Below, one piece after another: positions 7,258 through 14,408 of a stretch of 64,000 nt of DNA. This DNA comes from a virus, in IMG/VR virus record IMGVR_UViG_3300010370_000038, positions 1 to 64,000 of that record. One strand, 5' to 3'. Every line of letters starts with the position of its first letter. Within the stretch, counting starts at the first letter, position 1. Under the pieces are notes generated by a model, which was not told the DNA's origin, searched no databases, and worked only from the letters and a program-made list of their open reading frames with translations. The translations under genes were made by a program, and so were the position numbers.

Positions 7258-10092
7258 ATGGCTAATAATTACAGAAAGGTCTTTACAGTCAGAGATGGTA
7301 TCCAAGTTTCTGGATCCTCTCTGGTTGTTGCCAACAATAACGTCGGTATTGGTACTTCTGCCCCAACAAAACAGGCAGAAGTTGTCGGTGAGTTATTGAT
7401 TTCTGGAACACTCAGAAACACTGGTGTTGTTACATTCAGAAACTTAGAAGTCTCTGGAATTACTACATTCTATGAGTTTGATTCTAAGACTGGATATAAA
7501 GGTCTAGGTGCAGGTACTACTAATCCTGGAACTGTTATTGGTATTGGAACTAGTTACGCTGGTATTCAAACTGGCGCAACAATGCAGGTTGGATTTGGTA
7601 TTACTTTATTCGCTAATACTGGTAGATTAGAAGCTGCTGCTTTCTATGGTGATGGTTCTACTCTATCCAATGTTCCTATTTCTGGTTGGACTTCTACATC
7701 AGAGGCACCACCTTCTCTAGTTGCGGCAAACACTACTGACATTTATAGACTTGCAAATGTTGGTATTGGTACTACTATTGTTACTCATAGACTTACTGTT
7801 AAGACTGGAAACTTTGATGGGCGAGACATCCAAGGAGATATTTACATTGATCGACATGCATACTTTGGAGGAATTGTAACTGCATCATCATATAGAGGTG
7901 ATATTTCACTTGCTAGTGGTATTGCACAAACGGCAGGATTTGCGAGAACAGCATTCTTCCTCACAAATAATCCAACAATCGGAATCACTACACTCAATGC
8001 GTTGGGTGCAGCAACCATTGCTGGAAAACTTACATTAACATCAAATAGAAATCATTTAATTACTGGTGCTGGTATTAGTATCACTGGTATTGTGACATCT
8101 AGAGATGGATTTGTTGGTAACATCACTGGAACTGTCACTGGAAACGCTAGTGGTTTATATAATAATCCAGACATCAATGTGAGCAGACTATATGCTACAA
8201 CTGCTGGTATTGGTAGCACAAATACTGGTATTGCAGCAACAACTAATGGTGCTGTTTTAATTGATGGTAGATTGGATGCATATGGAAACTCCTATAATAA
8301 CACATGGAACAATCCAAATCAAACTATCAGTCATCATCTATTCCTAAGAAATCCAAATAAGAAGATTAATGGAACTATTGGATTAGGATTTGGAGTTGGT
8401 TTAGGAACAACTGCTGGTGGTGCATTTGTCTATGAGCAAATGAATGCTCTGGGCGGTGACTTTGCAATTAGAACTAGAAATACAACTGCAAAAGCAACTG
8501 AGAAATTTAGAGTAACTCAAGGTGGTAATGTTGGCATTGGTTCAACAAGACCTGGCAGGAGATTTTCCGTTATTGGTAATGCAGAAGTTTATGGTGCCTC
8601 TAAGTTCGTTGGAGTTGTTAGCATTACATCTGGGTCTGATGCAAATGCTATTTTGATCAATCCATCAACAAGAGCAATTACTAATTTAAATAGAATTTCT
8701 GCGAATGCAACTGCTGGTCAAGTAAGTAATTTCAGTATTGCTAATTTTACTAACGGAAGTGCTGGCGTTGCTGTATCGATTGGTTATTGGCAAACTGGTG
8801 CCGATCAGGATGAAGCAAGAGTTGTAATTAATCCTACTGCCACTACAAATACAAAAGTAGCGACTTATAGAGCAAATCTCTATAATGCTGGAGTAACAGT
8901 TCTAGATGGCGTAGTTTGGATTGGCGATCAAGGCAGAATTTCAATTACAACCACAACCAATCTTAATTCTGTAGTTCTTGATTTAACAAAGTACGGAAGC
9001 ATTAATAGCGGAATTAGTAGTGGAATTGTGAGATTGCCTGTAATTTCAGATACTTTAAGAGCAGGAATTTACACTGGAAATAATACCACTGGACCATATG
9101 CTGGTGTTGGATTTATGCACCTTGAAGAGATTGAAAGTGTAGATCAAATTTCTATTGTATATCCAGTATTTAAGACCAACGTTGGTCTTGGAACTACAGT
9201 ATTTGGATTTGGTGCGATGTATAATGCTCCCGCACCTAGAGCACACGCAAGATGGTTCGGATTCCCAGTAGCACAAGCTTCAGATAGGACCAAAGCTTTA
9301 TTCGCTCGTTCTTATACTGGCGTCACTTCTGCAATGTCATATTATGATTGGGGATTGAATAAACTTGCATATCGAGATAACACACATTGGAGAACAATTG
9401 CCAACCAATATGAACTCTATGCTTTAGTTGGTGTCAGCACAAATACAGTAAATCTAGGAACATTTACTGGATCTACGATTGCAGACAGCACAAACATAAA
9501 GACAGCACTTCAATCTTTAGAAACAGCAGTAGAAACAAAAGCAGCTAGTACAACTGTAAGTGAAATTGATACTAATGTCAACGATGTAATAACACTTACT
9601 GGTATTGCAGAAAATACCAGTAATCTTGGTACATTTACTGGAACAACTATTGCAGACAATACAAACATAAAGACAGCACTTCAGTCTTTAGAAACAGCAG
9701 TAGAGGCAAGAAGAACATTTGCTTATAGAACACTTGCTATTACTGGAGATACTAACCAAACCGTAAGTGCAGCATCATATGATAGAGTTTATTGGACTGA
9801 TACATTTGGTGGAAATAGAACTCTCAATATTAGCAATCTAACAGATGGAAGAGAAGTTATTATCTTTATTAGAGAACAGGGGCAAACACCTCAAGACATT
9901 ACTATAAATGCATCTACTACTACATCTGGTTACAGTGGAGTTTTCCTAGCACAAAGCCGTGGCGAAGATGTAGAATCTCAAGGAACATCTACATTTGAAC
10001 TAGACGGAACTGTATTAGTTAATGGAATAGTCCAAGTTACAGTCGTGAATATTGGTGGAAACTTCGTCGGATCTGTAATTGGTAATACTTGA
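7258..10092 (+). CDS. Tail-fibre-like virion protein (944 aa)
   Basis: It starts MANNYRKVFTVRDGIQVSGS and continues with fibre-type repeats (NNVGIGTSAPTKQAEVVG, GDGSTLSNVPISGW). GIGTT-type turns recur throughout, typical of shaft repeats in cyanophage fibres. Near the C-terminus a 30-residue block (NLGTFTG.TIAD.TNIKTAL then QSLETAVE) occurs twice, encoded at 9451-9540 and 9622-9711. The final ~120 residues form a separate beta-domain ending VVNIGGNFVGSVIGNT. The stop codon lies inside the -35 box of the next promoter. Receptor binding is inferred. Confidence 0.78.
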   Translation: MANNYRKVFTVRDGIQVSGSSLVVANNNVGIGTSAPTKQAEVVGELLISGTLRNTGVVTFRNLEVSGITTFYEFDSKTGYKGLGAGTTNPGTVIGIGTSYAGIQTGATMQVGFGITLFANTGRLEAAAFYGDGSTLSNVPISGWTSTSEAPPSLVAANTTDIYRLANVGIGTTIVTHRLTVKTGNFDGRDIQGDIYIDRHAYFGGIVTASSYRGDISLASGIAQTAGFARTAFFLTNNPTIGITTLNALGAATIAGKLTLTSNRNHLITGAGISITGIVTSRDGFVGNITGTVTGNASGLYNNPDINVSRLYATTAGIGSTNTGIAATTNGAVLIDGRLDAYGNSYNNTWNNPNQTISHHLFLRNPNKKINGTIGLGFGVGLGTTAGGAFVYEQMNALGGDFAIRTRNTTAKATEKFRVTQGGNVGIGSTRPGRRFSVIGNAEVYGASKFVGVVSITSGSDANAILINPSTRAITNLNRISANATAGQVSNFSIANFTNGSAGVAVSIGYWQTGADQDEARVVINPTATTNTKVATYRANLYNAGVTVLDGVVWIGDQGRISITTTTNLNSVVLDLTKYGSINSGISSGIVRLPVISDTLRAGIYTGNNTTGPYAGVGFMHLEEIESVDQISIVYPVFKTNVGLGTTVFGFGAMYNAPAPRAHARWFGFPVAQASDRTKALFARSYTGVTSAMSYYDWGLNKLAYRDNTHWRTIANQYELYALVGVSTNTVNLGTFTGSTIADSTNIKTALQSLETAVETKAASTTVSEIDTNVNDVITLTGIAENTSNLGTFTGTTIADNTNIKTALQSLETAVEARRTFAYRTLAITGDTNQTVSAASYDRVYWTDTFGGNRTLNISNLTDGREVIIFIREQGQTPQDITINASTTTSGYSGVFLAQSRGEDVESQGTSTFELDGTVLVNGIVQVTVVNIGGNFVGSVIGNT

Positions 10093-10117
10093 CAAGATAC
10101 CATTTTCTCTCTATAAT
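10089..10117 (+). promoter_or_regulatory. Consensus sigma-70-type promoter
   Basis: TTGACA (10089-10094), exactly 17 nt, then TATAAT (10112-10117), a perfect bacterial consensus. TTGACA contains the stop codon of the fibre gene. It serves the gene at 10144. Confidence 0.85.
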
Positions 10118-10143
10118 ACCTTTGCTGAGGTTCAGACACCACT

Positions 10144-10395
10144 ATGAAATCTTTACTATTATCTCTGATTATTTTTGGAACTGCTGCTCCTGCCATGGCA
10201 GATCATGCTGTTCGACGAGAATATCATGATCATCATTATCGAAGAGAACCTGTTTGTCGCCCAATTCCTACAGTTTTAGGTGCATTGTTAGGTGGTGGTG
10301 TTGCTGCATCAATGAGTCGCGGTGATGGTTACTATTGGTCTGTTCCTGTTGGTGCTGCTATTGGTGGTGGTTTATTTGGTTGCACACAAGACTGA
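10144..10395 (+). CDS. Small exported protein, glycine-rich (83 aa)
   Basis: A clear signal peptide, MKSLLLSLIIFGTAAPAMA, probably cleaved before DHAVRRE. A His/Arg-rich stretch (HDHHYRREP) follows, then a Gly/Ala-rich C-terminal half (LGALLGGGVAASMSRGD, PVGAAIGGGLFGC) resembling glycine-zipper segments of small envelope proteins. It has its own consensus promoter, so it is probably expressed early. A role in the host periplasm or envelope is inferred. Confidence 0.7.
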   Translation: MKSLLLSLIIFGTAAPAMADHAVRREYHDHHYRREPVCRPIPTVLGALLGGGVAASMSRGDGYYWSVPVGAAIGGGLFGCTQD

Positions 10396-10452
10396 ACCAC
10401 TTTAAGAACTGGCACAGGACCCCTTTGGAAACACCCAGAGGGGTTTTATAAT
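10393..10452 (+). promoter_or_regulatory. Dyad-operator promoter, site 2
   Basis: TGAACCACT-N6-ACTGGCACA (10393-10416); the left half includes the preceding stop codon. The -10 TATAAT is at 10447-10452, 39 nt from the right-half start. A C-rich/G-rich hairpin ending GGGGTTTT lies between, its T run merging with the -10. It serves the gene at 10480. Confidence 0.78.
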
Positions 10453-10479
10453 AAGTGCATCAACAGGGAGATCCCCACA

Positions 10480-10848
10480 ATGACCACCACCATTGCCCGT
10501 AAGCAAGAGTTCTCTGACTTCTGTGCTCAACGTGATGCTCAGAATACTATTCAACTGAATGTTGTTAAGTGGACTTGGATGCTGTGTGATGCATTGCGTC
10601 ATGCTGCACCTGATGGTTACGATTATATCTTTGAGTCTGGTAATAAGTATCACAAGGTTATCATGATTGACTCTAGTGGTGCTCGTTCGGTTCATTGTTT
10701 CATTGATAAAAAGACTGGCGAAGTCTATAAGTCTGCTTCTTGGAAGTCTCCTGCCAAAGGTGTTCGCTACGATCTTCGTTTGATTCGTGATCGTGAATAT
10801 CTGTTTGCTCATGCCGATTGGGCAGGCGCTTACCTTTACATGAAGTGA
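10480..10848 (+). CDS. Conserved-looking hypothetical protein (122 aa)
   Basis: Begins MTTTIARKQEFSDFCAQRDA and ends AHADWAGAYLYMK. A compact alpha/beta protein with no recognised catalytic motif, signal peptide or membrane segment. It has its own dyad-operator promoter with the -10 box 33 nt before the ATG and leads an operon with the next two genes. Function unknown. Confidence 0.72.
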   Translation: MTTTIARKQEFSDFCAQRDAQNTIQLNVVKWTWMLCDALRHAAPDGYDYIFESGNKYHKVIMIDSSGARSVHCFIDKKTGEVYKSASWKSPAKGVRYDLRLIRDREYLFAHADWAGAYLYMK

Positions 10849-10850
10849 TC

Positions 10851-11129
10851 ATGATTGAGTTTCCACATAAAGCACCGAAAGGTTATTCATATGAAATTGA
10901 AGAGTTCAAAAGAAATGTTCTTGCTATATGGATTGTCAATCACTCTCACTTCGACTATAATGGTCGTTCTGATATTCGTTCTATTTGGGGATTTTACAAT
11001 TCAAAGACAAAACAATACCACTCCCCGATTAACTCTAAGACAGTCGGTTCTTGTGTAGATATTAACCAAACTACCCCATATTCTGCTATGATGATCAAGT
11101 TTAATCCCCTCATGTCTGCCTTTGTATGA
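10851..11129 (+). CDS. Hypothetical protein (92 aa)
   Basis: I chose the ATG at 10851, two bases after the previous stop, over earlier in-frame codons inside the preceding gene. It begins MIEFPHKAPKGYSYEIEEFK and resembles neither neighbour. It overlaps the next gene by 4 nt (ATGA), so translation is probably coupled. Function unknown. Confidence 0.65.
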   Translation: MIEFPHKAPKGYSYEIEEFKRNVLAIWIVNHSHFDYNGRSDIRSIWGFYNSKTKQYHSPINSKTVGSCVDINQTTPYSAMMIKFNPLMSAFV

Positions 11130-11326
11130 TTGATGATGCCTTTACTGTACAAGAAACTCGTTGGAAAACTTGGAAAAGTTATGATAAGGACGGGAACGTA
11201 CTTATTATTGCACTCACAGAAGAATCTTGTATTGCTGCAACCCGATTTTACCTTAAAGGATGCCAAGAGGGATGGAGTAATTCTGAGACAGCAACTTATG
11301 AAGGAACTGTAGGAGGCAAGCTCTGA
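11126..11326 (+). CDS. Hypothetical protein (66 aa)
   Basis: Begins MIDDAFTVQETRWKTWKSYD. It overlaps the preceding gene by ATGA and ends directly before the next dyad operator. The pattern of charged and aromatic residues suggests a small soluble protein. Function unknown. Confidence 0.6.
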   Translation: MIDDAFTVQETRWKTWKSYDKDGNVLIIALTEESCIAATRFYLKGCQEGWSNSETATYEGTVGGKL

Positions 11327-11385
11327 TATGCCACTTTAATAACTGTCACAGGGGTTCGTTTGGACCCCTGGTTTTGCTGTATAAT
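11327..11385 (+). promoter_or_regulatory. Dyad-operator promoter, site 3
   Basis: TATGCCACT-N6-ACTGTCACA (11327-11350), with 8 of 9 left-half bases matching. The -10 TATAAT is at 11380-11385, 38 nt from the right-half start. A terminator hairpin sits between. It serves the helicase gene. Confidence 0.8.
11349..11370 (+). terminator. Terminator hairpin inside promoter site 3
   Basis: CAGGGGT/ACCCCTG stem of 7 bp with an 8-nt loop, followed by GTTTTG. It ends transcription of the small-gene operon just before the helicase -10 box. Confidence 0.65.
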
Positions 11386-11400
11386 AACTTTATTGAATTG

Positions 11401-12642
11401 ATGACGATGTTTCAACTTCGCCCCCATCAGCAACGCGCCCTTGATGCTCTCGCAAAGTATCTGAAAGGTCAGGTGATCATCCCGACTGGCGGTGGTAAGA
11501 CCAACGTTGCTATCTTCGATGCAATCCGTCAGTTTCAGAGTGCAACTCCGCAGACGATTGTTGTTGTTGCTCCTCGCATTTTGCTTGCTGAGCAACTCTC
11601 TTCTGAGTTTCTTGAGTTTATCACCAATGCTGAAGTGATGCACGTTCACTCTGGCGAAACTCACCACTACAGCACCACCAAACCTGCTCAGATTGCTGTT
11701 CACACTGGCATGTGTCTTGCTGCTGGTAAGCATCAACTTATCTTTACCACTTACAATTCTCTGCAGCGTGTACAGCAGGCAGGTATTGATGTAAATACAA
11801 TTTACTTTGATGAAGCACACAATTCTGTTCAGCGTCATTTCTTCCCTGCCACCGAGTATTTCGCTGCTGCTGCTGACCGCTGCTATTTCTTCACTGCTAC
11901 TCCTAAGCATTCTGCCACTGTTTTCAAACCTGGCATGAATGATTCTGCTGTGTATGGTCAAGTGATCTGCAGTGTTCCCGCTCCTGAACTTGTGCAGGGT
12001 GGTTTTATTGTTCCTCCTAAGGTTGTTGTGCAGCAGTTTGAGATGGTCGGCAAAGGTCAGTATGTTGCCGATGTTGACTGTGAGAACATGATTGCTACCA
12101 TCGATACTCAAGATGTGAGCAAGGTTCTTATCTGCTCTAAGGCAACTAAGCAGATCATGAATCTTGTTTCTCAAACTGACTTCTGCCAGCAACTTGAGGA
12201 TCGTGGTTTCTCTTGGATGTATATTACTTCCAAGACTGGTGCTGTGATTGATGGTCGCAAGGTCAACCGTGAGGTTTTCTTTGAGACTCTAAGTGCATGG
12301 GGCAAAGATGACTCTAAGAAGTTTGTTGTTCTGCATCATAGCATTCTGAGCGAAGGTATCAACGTCTCTGGTCTTGAGGCAGTGCTGTTTATGCGTTCCA
12401 TGGATTACATCGGTATCAGTCAAACTATCGGTCGGGTGATTCGTCTTCATAAGAACGACGCAGAGGGTCTCAGAAGCGGCGCTATTGCCCCTGGGAACCT
12501 TGACACCTATACCAAGTCCTTTGGACTTGTTTGCATCCCCGTGTACTCTCCTGTGGGCATCAGCACCGCTAAGAAAGTGCAGGCGGTTGTTGACATCGTT
12601 TTCAACCAGGGCGAGGCGGCAGTCAGCGTGGTCAAACGCTGA
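11401..12642 (+). CDS. SF2 DEAH-type helicase
   Basis: A superfamily 2 helicase of about 413 aa, similar in layout to T4 UvsW/type III restriction helicases. Visible motifs: Q-like LRPHQQRALDAL near the N-terminus, Walker A PTGGGKT (28-34), DEAH (137-140), motif III TATP (165-168) and motif VI QTIGRVIRLH in the last fifth. It should use ATP to unwind or anneal branched nucleic acid. In-frame codons upstream of 11401 lie within the -10 box, so the start is the ATG at 11401 or 11407. It has its own promoter of the dyad family. UvsW identity is likely but not certain. Confidence 0.85.
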   Translation: MTMFQLRPHQQRALDALAKYLKGQVIIPTGGGKTNVAIFDAIRQFQSATPQTIVVVAPRILLAEQLSSEFLEFITNAEVMHVHSGETHHYSTTKPAQIAVHTGMCLAAGKHQLIFTTYNSLQRVQQAGIDVNTIYFDEAHNSVQRHFFPATEYFAAAADRCYFFTATPKHSATVFKPGMNDSAVYGQVICSVPAPELVQGGFIVPPKVVVQQFEMVGKGQYVADVDCENMIATIDTQDVSKVLICSKATKQIMNLVSQTDFCQQLEDRGFSWMYITSKTGAVIDGRKVNREVFFETLSAWGKDDSKKFVVLHHSILSEGINVSGLEAVLFMRSMDYIGISQTIGRVIRLHKNDAEGLRSGAIAPGNLDTYTKSFGLVCIPVYSPVGISTAKKVQAVVDIVFNQGEAAVSVVKR

Positions 12643-12687
12643 ACTGTCACACCCTCCCTTGGGGATCCCCCCTTTCTACCCTATAAT
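12628..12687 (+). promoter_or_regulatory. Dyad-operator promoter, site 4
   Basis: Right half ACTGTCACA at 12643-12651. The left half GTGGTCAAA is poor and lies inside the helicase gene. The -10 TATAAT is at 12682-12687, 39 nt from the right-half start. It serves the zinc-ribbon gene. Confidence 0.68.
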
Positions 12688-12712
12688 ACATAAGTCAAGC
12701 GAGATTACCGCA

Positions 12713-13525
12713 ATGAACAAGCAACAGGCATTTGAAACCCTCTGCAATCACTATTTCAGTGGGATTCGTGAAGAGATTGCTATGTCTCTTCAATTCAACG
12801 ATGGCATGACTTTCGACACTGGAAAGTTCGGTGAGCGTGTCAACTTTATCCTGCATGATACCACTGGTGTTCCTTCCAATGGTGGATGTGCATTTGATGC
12901 TGCTAACTCCAGCGAAGCGAAAGGTTGCAACAAGGCACAGACTTATGTGTGCCCTGATTGTGGTGCCAAGAACAACTATTATGCTTCTGAATGCCACAAG
13001 TGTGGTGGCACTGGTCGTAAAGATCCTAACGATACTCGCTGGGGCATTGATGCTGAAGCGCACTTCAAGTACATCGATCAAATGCCGTACTATTGCATGA
13101 CGATTGTTACTCCTATCAATCGTGATGTAGACTTTCCCCAGTTTAACATCAAAGTGTATCGTATTGATGCTAAGAATGAGTTTTTCAATGCTATGCTCCG
13201 CTATCAACTTGATAATGGTAGTAAGTCGCACAAAAACTTCATGCCTCTTGGACGTGATTTCTACATGTCTTCTCCTTTGATTTTGGTTGACTGCAATATC
13301 ACTGTGACTGACTTTGGTGTTGATTTTGTCTACTTTGATTTTGATTCTGAAGGTCGTGTGATGCACACTATGCCTATCAATTTGTTCACCAAGAAAGAGC
13401 AAAAGCAACTCCAAGATATTGGTGGTGGTCTTTGCTCGATTCTTGAGGCAGTCAATGTCATTGGTGTTAAGGAGTCTACCCACGGTAAGGATCGTGGCAA
13501 TCTGAACCGCAACAAAAACATTTGA
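12713..13525 (+). CDS. Zinc-ribbon hypothetical protein (270 aa)
   Basis: I chose the ATG (MNKQQAFETLCNHYFSG) because the dyad promoter's -10 box lies 31 nt before it. A zinc-ribbon is visible as Cys80-Cys83 (CPDCG) and Cys94-Cys97 (CHKCGG). The rest is beta-rich and ends in a basic tail (GKDRGNLNRNKNI). A nucleic-acid-binding role is suggested by the ribbon and basic tail, but no family is recognised. Confidence 0.72.
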   Translation: MNKQQAFETLCNHYFSGIREEIAMSLQFNDGMTFDTGKFGERVNFILHDTTGVPSNGGCAFDAANSSEAKGCNKAQTYVCPDCGAKNNYYASECHKCGGTGRKDPNDTRWGIDAEAHFKYIDQMPYYCMTIVTPINRDVDFPQFNIKVYRIDAKNEFFNAMLRYQLDNGSKSHKNFMPLGRDFYMSSPLILVDCNITVTDFGVDFVYFDFDSEGRVMHTMPINLFTKKEQKQLQDIGGGLCSILEAVNVIGVKESTHGKDRGNLNRNKNI

Positions 13526-13532
13526 GGTAACT

Positions 13533-13685
13533 ATGAGTAACATTCGTCGCACTGTTTATGCACTTTGGATCGATGATGAAGTGCATTCAATTTGGAAAAG
13601 GGCATGGCAGGCAGAGAGTCGCCTGATCTCATATCGTAAGCGCAAACCCAACTCTGTTGTTGAACTTGAGGAGGTTAATTACTAA
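13533..13685 (+). CDS. Small basic hypothetical protein (50 aa)
   Basis: MSNIRRTVYALWIDDEVHSI through VVELEEVNY. The start is 7 nt after the zinc-ribbon stop, preceded by GAGGTAA, a plausible ribosome binding site. The stop shares TAATG with the next gene. Probably part of the same operon. Function unknown. Confidence 0.55.
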   Translation: MSNIRRTVYALWIDDEVHSIWKRAWQAESRLISYRKRKPNSVVELEEVNY

Positions 13686-13831
13686 TGAGAGAGTTTCTTG
13701 AAATTATCGCAATCATTGCCCTTTGGTATGGTTGTATGCTGTTACTTCTTCCAGTTTCTCCATTCACTTCTGTAATTATGAGTGGATGGTTTGGTTGGAA
13801 TTTACTTCAAATTTTTAGAGGCAAACGTTGA
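13685..13831 (+). CDS. Small membrane protein (48 aa)
   Basis: MREFLEIIAIIALWYGCMLL continues as a hydrophobic run (LLPVSPFTSVIMSG) and ends in a basic tail FRGKR. One or two membrane segments are likely. The start overlaps the previous stop (TAATG) and AGGAGG lies just upstream. Function unknown. Confidence 0.58.
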   Translation: MREFLEIIAIIALWYGCMLLLLPVSPFTSVIMSGWFGWNLLQIFRGKR

Positions 13832-14058
13832 CGGATCCCTACATGCTAACTCTATCTGCAAAACCTCCAGACTACGTTACTAAAGATGGAATGTGGGCAG
13901 CGATACCCTTTTCGGGTACAAAGTATGTTATAATCAATCATGGAAAGCAGGTCCATGTTGCCAACAACTTTGATACTGCTGTCGCTTACATAAAGAAACA
14001 AGTTTCAATCTCACGCAAATCCAAAAGCAAAGCAAAACTCAATTTCGATCATGATTAG
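13828..14058 (+). CDS. Hypothetical protein (76 aa; TTG start uncertain)
   Basis: The TTG overlaps the previous stop (TTGA) and has AGAGG about 8 nt upstream, so I kept it; an in-frame ATG at 13843 would shorten the protein by five residues. It ends in a strongly basic stretch (SRKSKSKAKLNFDHD), which could bind nucleic acid. No domain recognised. Confidence 0.55.
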   Translation: MTDPYMLTLSAKPPDYVTKDGMWAAIPFSGTKYVIINHGKQVHVANNFDTAVAYIKKQVSISRKSKSKAKLNFDHD

Positions 14059-14281
14059 TATGCCAAACCCAATCACCAAAAGTATAGTTCACATGGAACT
14101 CACCGCTGCTGAACTCAGTGTACTTATTTCTGCACTTGCATACCTTGGAGCGAGTTATGAGCAGGAGTTGAGTGTCAAGTACACTTCTGTAAGTGCTCTG
14201 TTCAACAAACTCAAAGAAAACTGGGAGATTCTTGATACTTTCGATAAAATCGAAGTCGAAGCGGGGGCAGAGGCAGTCTAG
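14051..14281 (+). CDS. Hypothetical protein (76 aa)
   Basis: MISMPNPITKSIVHMELTAA and then a helical region (ELSVLISALAYLGASYEQEL), ending acidic (KIEVEAGAEAV). It overlaps the previous gene by 8 nt and is probably the last gene of this operon before a hairpin and a late box. Function unknown. Confidence 0.58.
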   Translation: MISMPNPITKSIVHMELTAAELSVLISALAYLGASYEQELSVKYTSVSALFNKLKENWEILDTFDKIEVEAGAEAV

Positions 14282-14340
14282 GTCCTCTGCAGCGAAATTT
14301 CAAAAAAATCAGGTTTTTGCCCCAGTCATAGCAAGGGGTT

Positions 14341-14370
14341 TGGGCAGGGTGGTCAATCCATACCTGCCCA
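14341..14370 (+). terminator. Hairpin before the halogenase gene
   Basis: 8-bp stem TGGGCAGG/CCTGCCCA with a 14-nt loop, followed within 10 nt by a TTTTT run. Confidence 0.6.
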
Positions 14371-14382
14371 TTAGGCATTTTT

Positions 14383-14389
14383 CTAAATA
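14383..14389 (+). promoter_or_regulatory. Late promoter box CTAAATA
   Basis: CTAAATA is 19 nt before the ATG of the halogenase-fusion gene, suggesting late expression together with the virion genes. Confidence 0.55.
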
Positions 14390-14408
14390 GCACAGAATTG
14401 TAATAATT

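Noticed and set aside
11296-12192. 298-aa minus-strand frame opposite the helicase gene
   Set aside because: The + strand codes a helicase with all motifs in order; the opposite frame shows no recognisable fold.
12695-13552. 285-aa minus-strand frame opposite the zinc-ribbon gene
   Set aside because: The + strand frame has a promoter, a zinc ribbon and operon neighbours.
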